In this document: positions 28,001 to 35,251 of the stretch, in pieces
Numbering within the stretch: position 1 is the first letter of the stretch
How the letters are laid out: every line of letters begins with the position of its first letter
From: Sulfurovum sp.
GTDB taxonomy: Bacteria; Campylobacterota; Campylobacteria; Campylobacterales; Sulfurovaceae
Reading direction: 5' to 3'
Length of the DNA: 37,729 nucleotides
Assembly (NCBI GenBank): GCA_030949325.1
Contig: JAUZSQ010000011.1
Location: forward strand, 1 to 37,729
Notes under the pieces: model-generated
What the model was told of the DNA's origin: nothing
Database searches by the model: none
What the model saw: the letters and a program-made list of their open reading frames with translations, nothing else
Program-made: the position numbers and the translations under genes

Positions 28001-28745
28001 TAAAACGATTTTTATGCGTAAGCACCATATCACCTAATTCTATCTTATCAATGGCTTTATAACCCTCAATTGTTCTTACTTCTGTACCTTTAGTAAAACA
28101 GCTCGATAATTGGTGACGGGGTGTCCTAGCATTGGAAAGTGTAGGTGTTGCAGCCATGACTTCAAACTTACTCAAAATGTCATAGAACTTCTTTGCCCAT
28201 GTTTGACAATCAAACTCATTTTGAGCCAAGAACATTGCCACACCCATAAAGAGTTGCTGAGGGAGTTCTATGGGACTACCATTTCCGTCTTTGAGTAGAT
28301 AACGGTCATAGAGTGTTCTAATGCCCAAATAGGTAAACTGTAAATCCCGTTCGGGTTTGAGATAATCATTGAGTTCATCAAGGTCATATTTGTCTTTAAG
28401 CCCCAAGACAATACGCCCCTCTTTTTCACCTCGAATAAAATAATCACGCAAATGCTGATAGCCTGTAAAACCTGTAGCCTTATGATAAATATCATACAAA
28501 AATAGACGAGAAGCGACAAAAGTCCAATCGGGTCTATCAATATCTATCTTATCCACAGCCGTTTTTATAAGTGTTGTTTGTATCTCTTCAGAAGTAATCA
28601 TATCCCGAAATTGAAGTTTGGCATCAACTTCAAGTTCACTTTGGCTCACCCGAACCAATCCTTTGACTGCATCTGCTGTATATTTTTGTATTTTGGATAC
28701 ATCTAGTGTCTCAACACGTCCACTTCTCTTGACAACTCTAATCAT
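25089..28745 (-). CDS. nrdA: Class I ribonucleotide reductase alpha subunit with in-frame intein
   Basis: Reduces ribonucleoside diphosphates to deoxy forms, with a radical supplied by NrdB (not in the window). 1218 codons; after removal of residues 216-644 about 789 remain, the normal size. An ATP cone is at the N-terminus (VVKRSGRVETLDVSKI). Active-site features are STNLCTEI (Asn, Cys, Glu), VCNLASVNLSK with the redox partner cysteine, the radical-path tyrosines in STYYLRS and a C-terminal CVGCQ thiol pair. A segment of about 55 residues between NLCTEI and VCNLAS is longer than in E. coli NrdA. The ATG follows AGAGGAG. Divergent from the monooxygenase-aldolase pair. Needs protein splicing for activity. 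Confidence 0.96.
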   Translation of the reverse strand: MIRVVKRSGRVETLDVSKIQKYTADAVKGLVRVSQSELEVDAKLQFRDMITSEEIQTTLIKTAVDKIDIDRPDWTFVASRLFLYDIYHKATGFTGYQHLRDYFIRGEKEGRIVLGLKDKYDLDELNDYLKPERDLQFTYLGIRTLYDRYLLKDGNGSPIELPQQLFMGVAMFLAQNEFDCQTWAKKFYDILSKFEVMAATPTLSNARTPRHQLSSCFTKGTEVRTIEGYKAIDKIELGDMVLTHKNRFMKVYELFERDYARNLISLDINGLIKSLDATEEHPVLALKKEDIKCIRKLGNCILNQGQSKRCFSLKGEYKKDCELLDKDFSSTWHKMEDLDKGDFVSVSYPQYEGKDTIYISDYVQTKNLIEVDGKMMFKRTSKSFYAVERSFLSNQIQSVRNKIKLSKDFMLLMGYFLAEGHISKEKNSITFTFGSKEVSYIEETRQILEDIFDVKVCVNVNKDNSTNVIVHSKIIALFFYKLVGTGFDKKILNNDILFANPKVQKWLLVAAIRGDGCALKEGYQLTMSNQKLIQQLFEIALRCGLSPYMKEDAQKHKFATIKASHLKIGVREDKSFVIDVNKNLKNIHLDINLNVKSTLRYFWFKNEYFMKIIDKTESYIEEKVYNIEVEDDHSYSVAGVNVHNCYIGSTPDNIEGIFDAFKEMALLSKFGGGIGWDWSLVRGMGSYIDGHKHAAGGIVPFLKIVNDVAIAVDQLGTRKGAIAVYIEPWHMDIRDFLDLKKNSGEERRRAHDLFPALWLNDIFMDRVQKDEMWTLFDPFEVPELTTLYGEAFEARYEELENSDDEITRETVSAKKLWKEMLRSYFETGNPFLTFKDTANRANPNKHVGVIRSTNLCTEIFQNTSPNTYKTRFTFDDGSVEAYDENEMLTVGNGTTKPAKKITALDSLNGKQIWIVDKEKTDGDTAVCNLASVNLSKVHTREDLERVVPIAIRMLDNVIDLNFYPLAKVKKTNAKSRSIGLGVMGEAQMLAESKIKWGSAKHFEKIDEVMESFSYYTIEASSNLALEKGKYPTFEGSDWSQGIFPIDKANAEACKLVDRGGLFGYSHDWLGLKEKVKSDGMRNGYLMAIAPTSSISILTGTTQAIEPVYKRKWFEENLSGLIPVVAPNLSADTWEYYTPAYDLDQNILIKAGAIRQKWLDQGQSLNIFITLDKASGKYLNEIYMNAWKFGLKSTYYLRSQSPESSGDVEDRSQECVGCQ
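26814..28100 (-). mobile_element. Intein with LAGLIDADG homing endonuclease in NrdA
   Basis: 429 residues in frame (NrdA residues 216-644). Starts CFTKGTEVRTIEGYKAIDKI (splicing block A, Cys1) and has SLDATEEHPVLAL (block B with the His). It ends VYNIEVEDDHSYSVAGVNVHN, with the penultimate His, terminal Asn and then Cys+1. Two LAGLIDADG-type motifs are present: LLMGYFLAEGHI and LLVAAIRGDGCA. The extein junction is HQLSS / CYIGST, so Cys+1 is the conserved active-site cysteine matching E. coli NrdA Cys225 (FSSC). All splicing residues are present, so it should splice. The endonuclease acidic residues (E and D) are also kept, so it may still be mobile. Confidence 0.95.
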
Positions 28746-28782
28746 AAAAACTCCTCTGAACTGAAAAACCGATTCTACTGAA

Positions 28783-28849
28783 ATTATCCTTGTGTTTTTG
28801 TTAAAAAGTGTGTAAAATAAAAGTGATTAAATACTCACACAAGGAAAAT
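28783..28849. promoter_or_regulatory. Inverted repeat between nrdA and the monooxygenase gene
   Basis: ATTATCCTTGTGT (28783-28795) is repeated inverted as ACACAAGGAAAAT (28837-28849), 12 of 13 positions matching. The right arm includes the AAGGA ribosome site of the monooxygenase gene; the left arm gives GATAAT towards nrdA. It could be a shared operator or a coincidental ribosome-site pairing. Confidence 0.3.
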
Positions 28850-28853
28850 CACG

Positions 28854-29141
28854 ATGACAATAACAAAACGTGTCACATTTATAGCCAAAGAGGGTCATGA
28901 GGAGAAGCTAAAAGAGCTATTATCAGCAATGGTTATTCCAAGTAAAGCAGAAAAAGGCGTACTCTTTTATGAGATATTTCAATATGCTGACAATCCTAGG
29001 AAATTTATGGCTTATGAAAGTTGGGAAAATGAGGAAGCACTTGATGGACATAAAGCTTCGGCACATTATGCTGTGTATAAGTCTAGCTATGAGCCGTATT
29101 GTGAGCATAAATATTCGGACAATTTAGAAGTATTGGTCTAA
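28854..29141 (+). CDS. Small monooxygenase (ABM/YgiN-like dimeric alpha-beta barrel)
   Basis: 95 residues matching the antibiotic-biosynthesis-monooxygenase fold: TKRVTFIAKEGHEEKLKELL, then EKGVLFYEIFQYADNPRKFMAYESWENEEALDGHKAS, then HYAVYKSS. Members such as YgiN act on quinols, others on small aromatic compounds or as heme-degrading enzymes; the substrate here cannot be told. ATG 28854 has AAGGAAAATCACG upstream. Three bases separate it from the aldolase gene, so they form one operon divergent from nrdA. Intact and confident for the fold, not for the reaction. Confidence 0.85.
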   Translation: MTITKRVTFIAKEGHEEKLKELLSAMVIPSKAEKGVLFYEIFQYADNPRKFMAYESWENEEALDGHKASAHYAVYKSSYEPYCEHKYSDNLEVLV

Positions 29142-29144
29142 ACG

Positions 29145-30295
29145 ATGCAAAACTTATGGGATGATGCCAAAGCATCGGAGTGTAAAACAGATTTGGAGAT
29201 GAGAGTCTATACTTCCAATCTCTTAGGACAAAGTGACGCGTTGGTGCTTCATGGTGGAGGCAATACTTCCGTTAAGTCTATAGTAGAGGGCGAAGAAATC
29301 CTCTATGTCAAAGGCTCAGGCTGGGATTTGGTGTCTATAAAGGCAGAAGGTTTTGCTCCTGTCAAGATGGCTACCTTGCTAGATATGGCAAAGATGAAAA
29401 ACCTCTCAGATACCGATATGGTCTCAGGACAAAAAAAGGCGATGATAGACGCTACGGCTCCGAACCCCTCAGTAGAAGCCATCCTTCACGCACTCATACC
29501 CTTTAAAGTCGTTGACCATACCCATGCTGATGCGATAGTGACCATCTCAAACAGTAAGAAAGGACAGACTTTGATAGCTGAACTCTTTCCTCGTTTTCTC
29601 ATCGTGCCTTATGTCATGCCTGGCTTTATCTTGGCACAAAAGATTTATGAGATGACAGAACAATCACTTTGATTGGGAGTCTTGTGAGGGCATGATTTTG
29701 CACAATCATGGTATCTTTACCTTTGATAATGATGCACAAAAATCCTACACCAAAATGATAGAAGCCGTGAGCTTAGCCGAAGACTTTTTAGAAGAACATG
29801 CTCCTATTACCCTAAATGAATGTGAAGCCACAAACTTTTACATAGAGGATTTATCTATATCTAAATTTATGCACATCAATCCAAAGCCCTCTAGCCCTAC
29901 ATTACGCTTCACAAGATGATTTGAGAACCAAAGTCACAAGAGGAGTCTTGACCCCAGAACACATCATCCGAACCAAAAGAGTCCCTTGGGTCATAGACAA
30001 TGAAGACGTAGAAGATGCCTTGCGACATTTCAAAGTAGCCTACCAAGCCTATTTCTCTGCCTACAGCAACACTGAAATCATGCTTGATAGCAACCCAAAA
30101 TACGCCGTCATCAAAAACTTCGGAGTCATAAGCTTTGGCAGAACCCAAAAAGAAGCAGATGTCATCAACGATGTCATCTCCCACACCATGACAGCAGTCC
30201 TACGAGCCGATAAATTGGGTGGATATAAGAGTATCTCTATCGCTGATAGCTTTGATATGGAGTACTGGGAATTGGAACAGAATAAATTGAAGTAG
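29145..30295 (+). CDS. Class II aldolase/adducin-family protein, two frameshifts as sequenced
   Basis: Zinc-dependent aldolase fold. The first frame has LVLHGGGNTSVK (phosphate-binding loop), YVKGSGWDLVSI, and the zinc histidines in VDHTHADAI. The second has MILHNHGIFTFD with a further zinc histidine. The third (HYASQDDLRTKVTRG, IRTKRVPWVIDNED, KYAVIKNFGVISFGRTQKEA) is a C-terminal extension like that of the aldolase-dehydrogenase group. Removing one T from TTT 29668-29670 and one base from AAATTT 29863-29868 restores one protein of about 382 residues. The substrate is unknown; such proteins often cleave phosphorylated sugars or oxidise sugar acids with a partner. Second gene after the small monooxygenase. 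Confidence 0.85.
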
Positions 30296-30412
30296 GAAAA
30301 TACGTGCTTAAATAGGACTATATTAAACCTTGACAAAGGAGAAAATTATCCTTCTATCAAAGTTATCTACTTTATTCTTTCCCTATCCAATTCTCCAGAC
30401 TTCAACTTCTCT

Positions 30413-31819
30413 TTATATTCCTTCGAGTGCTTTACTTACATTGTTCCGAAGTAGATACAGTCCAATGAGGTTGGGTAGTGCCATGCCTAGCATGAGCATA
30501 TCACTCAGATTGACTAAATCTCCCAAATCTTCTATCATGGCAGAACAAACGATAATGACCAAGAAGACGACTTTAAATATCATCGAACTTTTGGAGCCAA
30601 AGAGGTATGTCCATGCTCTTTCGCCATAGTATGACCATGCAATCATCGTAGAAAAGGCAAAAAGTGTCACACATAGAGCCAAGACAGAAGGAAACCAAGA
30701 GATGACTGTAGCATACGCAGCCGAGGTCAAAGCAGCCCCTTGCTTGGCTTCGATAATCCCTGCGAGTTCGGAAGTCCCTCCACTATACACGCCTGTTGTG
30801 ACAATGACGAGTGCTGTCATGGTACAAATAAGGACTGTATCAATAAAAGGCTCATATAAGGCTACCAAGCCTTGGCGTACAGGGTATTTCACTTTGGCAG
30901 GAGCGTGAGCAATAGGAGCAGACCCAAGACCAGCTTCAGAAGAAAAGGCAGCCCGTTTGAAGCCTTGTACCATCACACCTACCATACCACCTGCTACGGC
31001 TGTGGGGGCAAAGGCTTCTTGAACAATGAGCATTATCGCATCAGGAATAAGTGCAAAATTGACGACGAGTATATAGATAGATGCAGAAAGATAAATCGTG
31101 ACCATTAAAGGGACGATTTTTTCAGTAGTTTTGGCTATAGATTTGACACCACCGATAATTACAGCACCAACAAGTATCGCAAGAATGAGTCCATACGCCC
31201 AAGGGTAGGCTTCAAAAAAGGCGATTTCTCCTTTGACAGCCCCTAGAGATTGGGATACTTGAAAGGCATTTCCTCCCCCTAAAGCACCACCCATCATAAA
31301 TACAGCAAAGACCACAGCCAAGACTTTACCTAGTGTTCCCATGCCTTTTTCTTTGAGTCCTTCTGCGAGGTAACGCATACCTCCACCCATGACAGAGCCA
31401 TCAGGTAAAAAGGTTCGGTATTGCAAGGAGAGGGTCACTTCTGTAAATTTGAGTGTCATAGAGAAGAATCCTGCGACTATCATCCAAAAAGTAGCCCCCA
31501 CACCACCAATCATAATCGCCACAGCCACACCAGCGATATTACCAAGCCCCACAGTAGCTGAGAGTGCGGTAGTCAGTGATTGAAAAGGGGTAATGAGTCC
31601 TTTATCGTCTTTGGTTCTATATTTACCTCGTAAGATTGCAATAGAATGACCCAAAAAAGAAACATTGACAAAGCCCATTTTGAAAGTAAAGAATACAGCT
31701 CCAACGACAAGCCATGCTACTAAAAAGGGAATACTTAAACCCTCTACCGAACCAAATAAAATATCAAAAAATAAAATACCTTCTAAAAAACCAGAAAGTT
31801 GCTGTACTACTTCACCCAT
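30413..31819 (-). CDS. Sodium:alanine/glycine symporter (AGCS family)
   Basis: 468 residues, about 11 membrane helices, inner membrane. Signature segments of the family are present: ALSATVGLGNIAGVAVAI (helix with Na+-site residues), the conserved GGGMRYLAEGLKEKGMG region and KRAAFSSEAGLGSAPIAHA. It carries alanine, glycine or D-alanine inward with Na+. The start at 31819 has AAAGGAT upstream. The 117 bases between it and the aldolase stop hold no other gene. The neighbour upstream is an IS4-like fragment whose end lies about 40 bases from the start and may alter its promoter. Intact. Confidence 0.95.
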   Translation of the reverse strand: MGEVVQQLSGFLEGILFFDILFGSVEGLSIPFLVAWLVVGAVFFTFKMGFVNVSFLGHSIAILRGKYRTKDDKGLITPFQSLTTALSATVGLGNIAGVAVAIMIGGVGATFWMIVAGFFSMTLKFTEVTLSLQYRTFLPDGSVMGGGMRYLAEGLKEKGMGTLGKVLAVVFAVFMMGGALGGGNAFQVSQSLGAVKGEIAFFEAYPWAYGLILAILVGAVIIGGVKSIAKTTEKIVPLMVTIYLSASIYILVVNFALIPDAIMLIVQEAFAPTAVAGGMVGVMVQGFKRAAFSSEAGLGSAPIAHAPAKVKYPVRQGLVALYEPFIDTVLICTMTALVIVTTGVYSGGTSELAGIIEAKQGAALTSAAYATVISWFPSVLALCVTLFAFSTMIAWSYYGERAWTYLFGSKSSMIFKVVFLVIIVCSAMIEDLGDLVNLSDMLMLGMALPNLIGLYLLRNNVSKALEGI

Positions 31820-31952
31820 ATCTATCCTTTGTGCCTAATATTTAAATATTTTACTCTATTCAATACCTTAGCCAAAAAGCAAAGCCAAAATATAAGCCAT
31901 AGGTCATGAGACAACTACTATAATCTTAAACCAAAAAACATAAAGTTATCCC

Positions 31953-33237
31953 ATGACAGAAATTATAACACTCTTAAGATGTATCGCACCTATAATTGCA
32001 AAAAACAAGCATAAACAACTAGAAATAATCATCCAAGCCTTGCTCTCAATGCGAGGAAGAATCACAATGTTAGGATTGAGTAGATGGAGTGAAAAAGGAG
32101 GGAGTTATCGAACTATCACACGCTTCTTTCATTCAAAGATAAATTGGGAAGAAATCAATTGGATGTTTATCAAAACGCATTTAATCAAAAAGGGTTCAGT
32201 CTATCTTTTGGGTGGAGATGAAGTAGTAGTAAGCAAAAGTGGGAAGCATACTTATGGGGTAGATAGGTTTTATTCTTCTATCCAAAACCAAGTGATACAA
32301 AGTTTGGCATTTCTCAATCTTTCGTTGATAAGTGTAGAAACAAGAAAAGCTTATCCACTAAGTACACAACAAATAGTTCGAGAGAAAAAGAAGGTTGTAT
32401 CAAAGATAAAAGTGTGAAGAAGAGTAAGAAAAAGAAGCATAATAAAGTCGGAAGACCTGTAGGAAGTGGGAATCAAGATAAAAAAGATATTGAACTCTCA
32501 CCCTATCTAAAATTTGTCAAAGAGTCCGTAAATAAGGCACTTAAACGGATTGACAAGCATATTGATATTGTTTATTTTGTCTTTGATGGAGCATTTGGAA
32601 ATAATCCTGCTGTACAAATGGTGAGGCAATGTGGATTACATATCATTTCTAAACTTCAAAAAACTCTGCACTGCTATTTCCTTATAGTGGAGAGTATGCA
32701 GGAAGAGGATCTCCTAGGAAATATGGAGATGCTATTGACTATGATAATCTTCCAGAACCCTATCTAAAATCAGATACCATAGACGAAGATAAGAATATCC
32801 AAACAAGAATTTATCAAATGGAAATGCTACATCGTAAGTTTGCAGATAGGCTCAATGTTGTAATTATTCAAAAGATAAATTTAAGCACAGGTAAAATTGC
32901 TCATGTAAATCTCTTCTCTACAGATTTGACATTGGACTATGAAAAGATTATTGATTACTATTCACTTCGTTTTCAGATTGAATTTGTCTTTCGAGATGCC
33001 AAACAATATTGGGGAATGGAGGATTTTATGAACATTAAGAAAACACCTATCCATAATTGGGCAAATCTCTCTACTTTTATGGTCAATTTCTCTCATGGAT
33101 TACGTCAAAACTCTACTATGAAAGAGATGAGTATTCTTGACCTGAAAGCCCACTACCATGGGCTTAAATACGTCAAAGAGGTATTTAAATTAGCTTCCAT
33201 TTACAATACCTTAGCCAAAAAGCAAAGCCAAAATTAA
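31953..33237 (+). pseudogene. IS4-like DDE transposase, broken by two frameshifts
   Basis: Three frames in series. Frame 1 has LLGGDEVVV (first Asp) and FLNLSLISVETRKAYPLS. Frame 2 has IVYFVFDGAFGNN (second Asp). Frame 3 has IVYR-type features: YYSLRFQIEFVFRDAKQYWG, which fits the IS4 YREK motif Y-x2-R-x3-E-x6-K and supplies the catalytic Glu. The joins sit at the A5 run 32385-32389 and the A6 run 32658-32663, each one A too short for continuity (the gap then reads KNSALLFPYSGEYAGRGSP). About 430 residues if restored. Either a dead copy or an assembly consensus of several copies. Position assigned from motifs; family sub-group not certain. Confidence 0.78.
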
Positions 33238-33640
33238 AGATAGGTCATTGAGATAACTGCTATAATCTTAAAGCCAAAAAACATAAAGTTATCCCATGAC
33301 GGAAATTATAACACTCTTAAGATGTATCGCACCTATAATTGCAAAAACAAGCATAAACAACTAGAAATATCATCCAAGCCTTGCTCTCAATGAAGAAGAA
33401 TCACGAATGTTAGGATTGAGCAGATGGAGTGAAAAAGGATGAGTTGATCTATAATTGCACGGTTCTTTCATTCAAAGATAAATTGGGAAGAAATCAATTG
33501 ATGTTTATCAAAACGCATTTAACAACGAAGGGTTCAATCTATCTTTTGGGTGGAGATCAAGTAGTAGTGCAAAAGTTGGAGCATTTCACTCGCATACCAT
33601 TTCTAATCTTTAACCATCTCAATAATAAGTAAGTGCTACT
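33238..33640 (+). pseudogene. 5' fragment of a second IS4-like copy
   Basis: Repeats the leader and the first part of the transposase gene (ATGACGGAAATTATAACAC at 33296, matching MTEIITLL) but with many single-base losses and substitutions relative to the upstream copy, e.g. one A fewer in the poly-A after attgc, and an altered block at 33439-33460. It still contains LLGGDQVVV before similarity fades around 33620. Not functional. Confidence 0.75.
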
Positions 33641-33649
33641 ATACATGGT

Positions 33650-33722
33650 AGGCGAATAGACAGTTGAGTAAGAGACTAAGCCAGATTTGTGGTAGCTGGT
33701 ATGTCGCGTGAGATCGAATACA
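33650..33722 (+). pseudogene. Eroded tRNA-His(GTG)-like sequence
   Basis: The stretch GCCAGATTTGTGGTAGCTGG resembles the anticodon arm of tRNA-His (loop with GTG), and TGTCGCGTGAGATCGAATA the variable and T arms. The D arm (cagttgagtaagag) is recognisable but indels disrupt every stem, and no clean acceptor helix or CCA exists. A pseudo-tRNA or a badly read real one. Confidence 0.4.
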
Positions 33723-33783
33723 AAACATAAAAGCCAAAGTGGTAATGAACCTAGTATCGGACCCAGATGAATGAAGTCAAGTC

Positions 33784-33867
33784 ACATCGTGGCTCGATTT
33801 GATAGAGCATGAAGACTTAGGATCTGAGGGTTAGATGGTCCGAGTCCTCTCAGAAGTGGTAGAGCCA
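33784..33867 (+). pseudogene. Eroded tRNA-like sequence (loop CTTAGGA)
   Basis: ATAGAGCAT followed by GACTTAGGATCTGAGGG, then GGTCCGAGTCCTCTC, then AGAGCCA: D-arm end, anticodon arm, T arm and a CCA-like end in the right order. The anticodon loop matches that of the intact tRNA-Leu(TAG) nearby, but the short D arm is more like a class I tRNA such as Lys, so the isotype is undecided. Stems are broken. Confidence 0.4.
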
Positions 33868-33903
33868 TGTAACTAAAGCGTTAGTTTATTATTTATATTG
33901 AGT

Positions 33904-33988
33904 GCGCCCATGATTGCTCAGCATTTGGACTAGAGCATCGCCCTTCTAAGAAGCGAGGGTCTTGGGTTGAATCTAATGAGTGTAGCCA
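33904..33988 (+). pseudogene. Eroded tRNA-Arg(TCT)-like sequence
   Basis: Starts GCGCCCATGATTGCTCAG, has GGACTAGAGCAT, an anticodon loop CCCTTCTAAG with TCT, then GGGTTGAATC as T loop and a final AGCCA. These are the segments of tRNA-Arg(TCT) in order, but extra and missing bases disrupt acceptor and T stems. Pseudo-tRNA or sequence error. Confidence 0.45.
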
Positions 33989-34025
33989 CACTATGTACAA
34001 GAAACACTGCAAAGTGTAATCACAT

Positions 34026-34110
34026 GCGGATGTGGTGAAATTGGTATACACGCCAGACTTAGGATCTGGTGCTTTACGGCGTGGAGGTTCGAGTCCTCTC
34101 ATCCGCACCA
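34026..34110 (+). tRNA. tRNA-Leu(TAG)
   Basis: 85 bases with the acceptor GCGGATG/CATCCGC, encoded ACCA end, type II long variable arm (TGCTTTACGGCGT), anticodon stem CCAGA/TCTGG with loop CTTAGGA (anticodon TAG), and T arm GGAGG-TTCGAGT-CCTCT. All stems pair, so this one is intact, unlike the three tRNA-like sequences just upstream. It reads CUN leucine codons. Confidence 0.95.
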
Positions 34111-34320
34111 TCTACAAAGCCCGTACACACGGCGTTTAATCAACTTTTAAAATTCGGGGGATACCTACTCATAAAAAACACTCTTTTTATCACCTACCCA
34201 GCATTATAAATCTCATTCAATTTATCGATAAAGTCGGTTCAATTAACTCTCCTTCCCCTTCCCACGCAAGAGCGATGAGGAACGAGAGGCAGTCTTTCTT
34301 CGGTAAAAAATTCTCTGTAG

Positions 34321-34342
34321 GGGCAGACCTCTGTGTCTGCCC
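34321..34342. repeat. Palindrome 1: 8-bp stem, 6-base loop
   Basis: GGGCAGAC-CTCTGT-GTCTGCCC, a perfect 8-bp stem, preceded by TAG. This GGGGCAGACC-type palindrome resembles dispersed REP/MITE-like repeats seen in many bacterial genomes; other copies would have to be sought in the rest of the genome. Confidence 0.6.
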
Positions 34343-34382
34343 TTGATATGCGATAAAACTTCAATATTCATCATGCGCTCAA

Positions 34383-34404
34383 GGGTAGAGACATGGCTCT
34401 ACCC
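34383..34404. repeat. Palindrome 2: 8-bp stem, 6-base loop
   Basis: GGGTAGAG-ACATGG-CTCTACCC, a perfect 8-bp stem of the same design as the palindrome 40 bases upstream (GGGyAGAs). Confidence 0.6.
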
Positions 34405-34608
34405 CTAAGAACACCCCTACCCTATTACTCCTCGGTCACTTTATCTAAGACTTAATTCATCATCTTTTGTGCTTTTATCAATACCTCTTTAGAGGCTGGG
34501 TAAGAAAAATGTTACGACTTTTTGGCATCCTCCCAAACAACTACACACTTCCCAATAAATTCAATAAAAATTAGCATAAATGAAAGAAAAGAAGTAAAAT
34601 AAGAGACT

Positions 34609-35214
34609 CACTCAACAAAAGCAATGTATTGAGTGAACTCAACCACTATGCACTAAAAGTACATAGGTTGAGTGTAACGGACTGAAAGTCCTAGCTGACG
34701 CGTAGATTACTTTCCTCTCTTATTCCAATATCATATTAGCTAAATCTTTATTTGATGGATTTCTATGATGTTCAAGATACTCATTAACCATCTCTTGACT
34801 TACATTTCCCGTACTCCATGCTCCATATCCTATCGCCCAAAAATGCTTTCCCCAATATTGTTTTGATAGTTCTTTAAACTCTTCCTGTAACTTTCTTGAA
34901 CTTCGTCCTTTTAACTTCTTTACTATATCACTCACTGACACTTTTGGAGGATACTCTATATGCATATGGACATGGTCTTTACTTACCACTCCCTTTAATA
35001 TTCTAATATCTTCGGCATCACATATTTGTATAATTATCTCTCTGCATCGCTTTTGTATATCACCTTTCAAAACTCCATACCTATATTTTGTTACCCATAC
35101 TATATGTACTTGTATTTGGCTTATTGTGTGATTTCCATTTCTCATTCCACATTCTAACTTTTAACACATTCCTAGAAGCTAAAGCCTTGCACTAAAGTGC
35201 ATAGTTTTGACTAG
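34609..35214. mobile_element. IS200/IS605-family element (TnpA only)
   Basis: One HUH transposase gene flanked by subterminal hairpins, as single-strand-transposing IS200 elements have. On one side are CACTCAA/TTGAGTG (34609-34635) and CTCAAC-CA-CTATG/CATAG-GTTGAG (34638-34672). On the other is an imperfect hairpin bounded by CTAG (35172-35214). Both inner loops contain CACTAAA(A)GT. Cleavage sites cannot be assigned, so the ends are approximate. Confidence 0.7.
34720..35145 (-). CDS. tnpA: IS200/IS605 Y1-HUH transposase TnpA
   Basis: 141 residues of the Y1 transposase fold, which moves single-stranded DNA by a phosphotyrosine. The HUH motif is HVHMH (in VVSKDHVHMHIEYPP), and the catalytic tyrosine is the one in EMVNEYLEHH near the C-terminus. 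The N-terminal strand TISQIQVHIVWVTKYRYGVL is typical. No TnpB or IscB follows. Reading frame intact, so possibly active. It is divergent from the DDE transposase gene with 106 bases between. Confidence 0.93.
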   Translation of the reverse strand: MRNGNHTISQIQVHIVWVTKYRYGVLKGDIQKRCREIIIQICDAEDIRILKGVVSKDHVHMHIEYPPKVSVSDIVKKLKGRSSRKLQEEFKELSKQYWGKHFWAIGYGAWSTGNVSQEMVNEYLEHHRNPSNKDLANMILE

Positions 35215-35251
35215 CGTGACTAGGACAATAAATACCGTAAGAGGTAAAAAG

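Larger units (their letters stand above)
31861..33640 (+). mobile_element. Tandem IS4-like copies: tail fragment, full-length copy, head fragment
   Basis: The sequence from 31861 (caataccttagccaaaaagc, reading NTLAKKQSQN in the transposase frame) recurs at 33204, a spacing of 1343 bases, and the match continues for more than 250 bases with scattered indels. Thus 31861-31895 is the tail of one copy, 31896-33237 a full-length copy, and 33238 to about 33640 the beginning of a third, eroding copy. No terminal inverted repeat could be fixed, so the exact ends are uncertain. Confidence 0.7.
34111..34608. other. Non-coding stretch with two matched palindromes
   Basis: No credible gene. It is patchy in composition (C/T-rich near 34240, GC-richer than its surroundings at 34318-34430). 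Its only clear structures are the two palindromes at 34321-34342 and 34383-34404. No promoter or tRNA is recognisable here. Confidence 0.6.

Noticed and set aside
30296-30412. Terminator between the aldolase and symporter genes
   Set aside because: Only a 5-bp AAGGA/TCCTT stem without a U-run; not convincing.
33730-34030. Possible CRISPR array or phage attachment site near the tRNA cluster
   Set aside because: No regularly spaced repeats and no duplicated tRNA 3' end long enough to call an att site; no integrase gene nearby.
33893-34111. 72-residue open frame on the minus strand (MVRMRGLEPPRRKAPDPKSG...)
   Set aside because: It is the reverse complement of the tRNA-Leu and the neighbouring tRNA-like sequence, a well-known spurious protein type.
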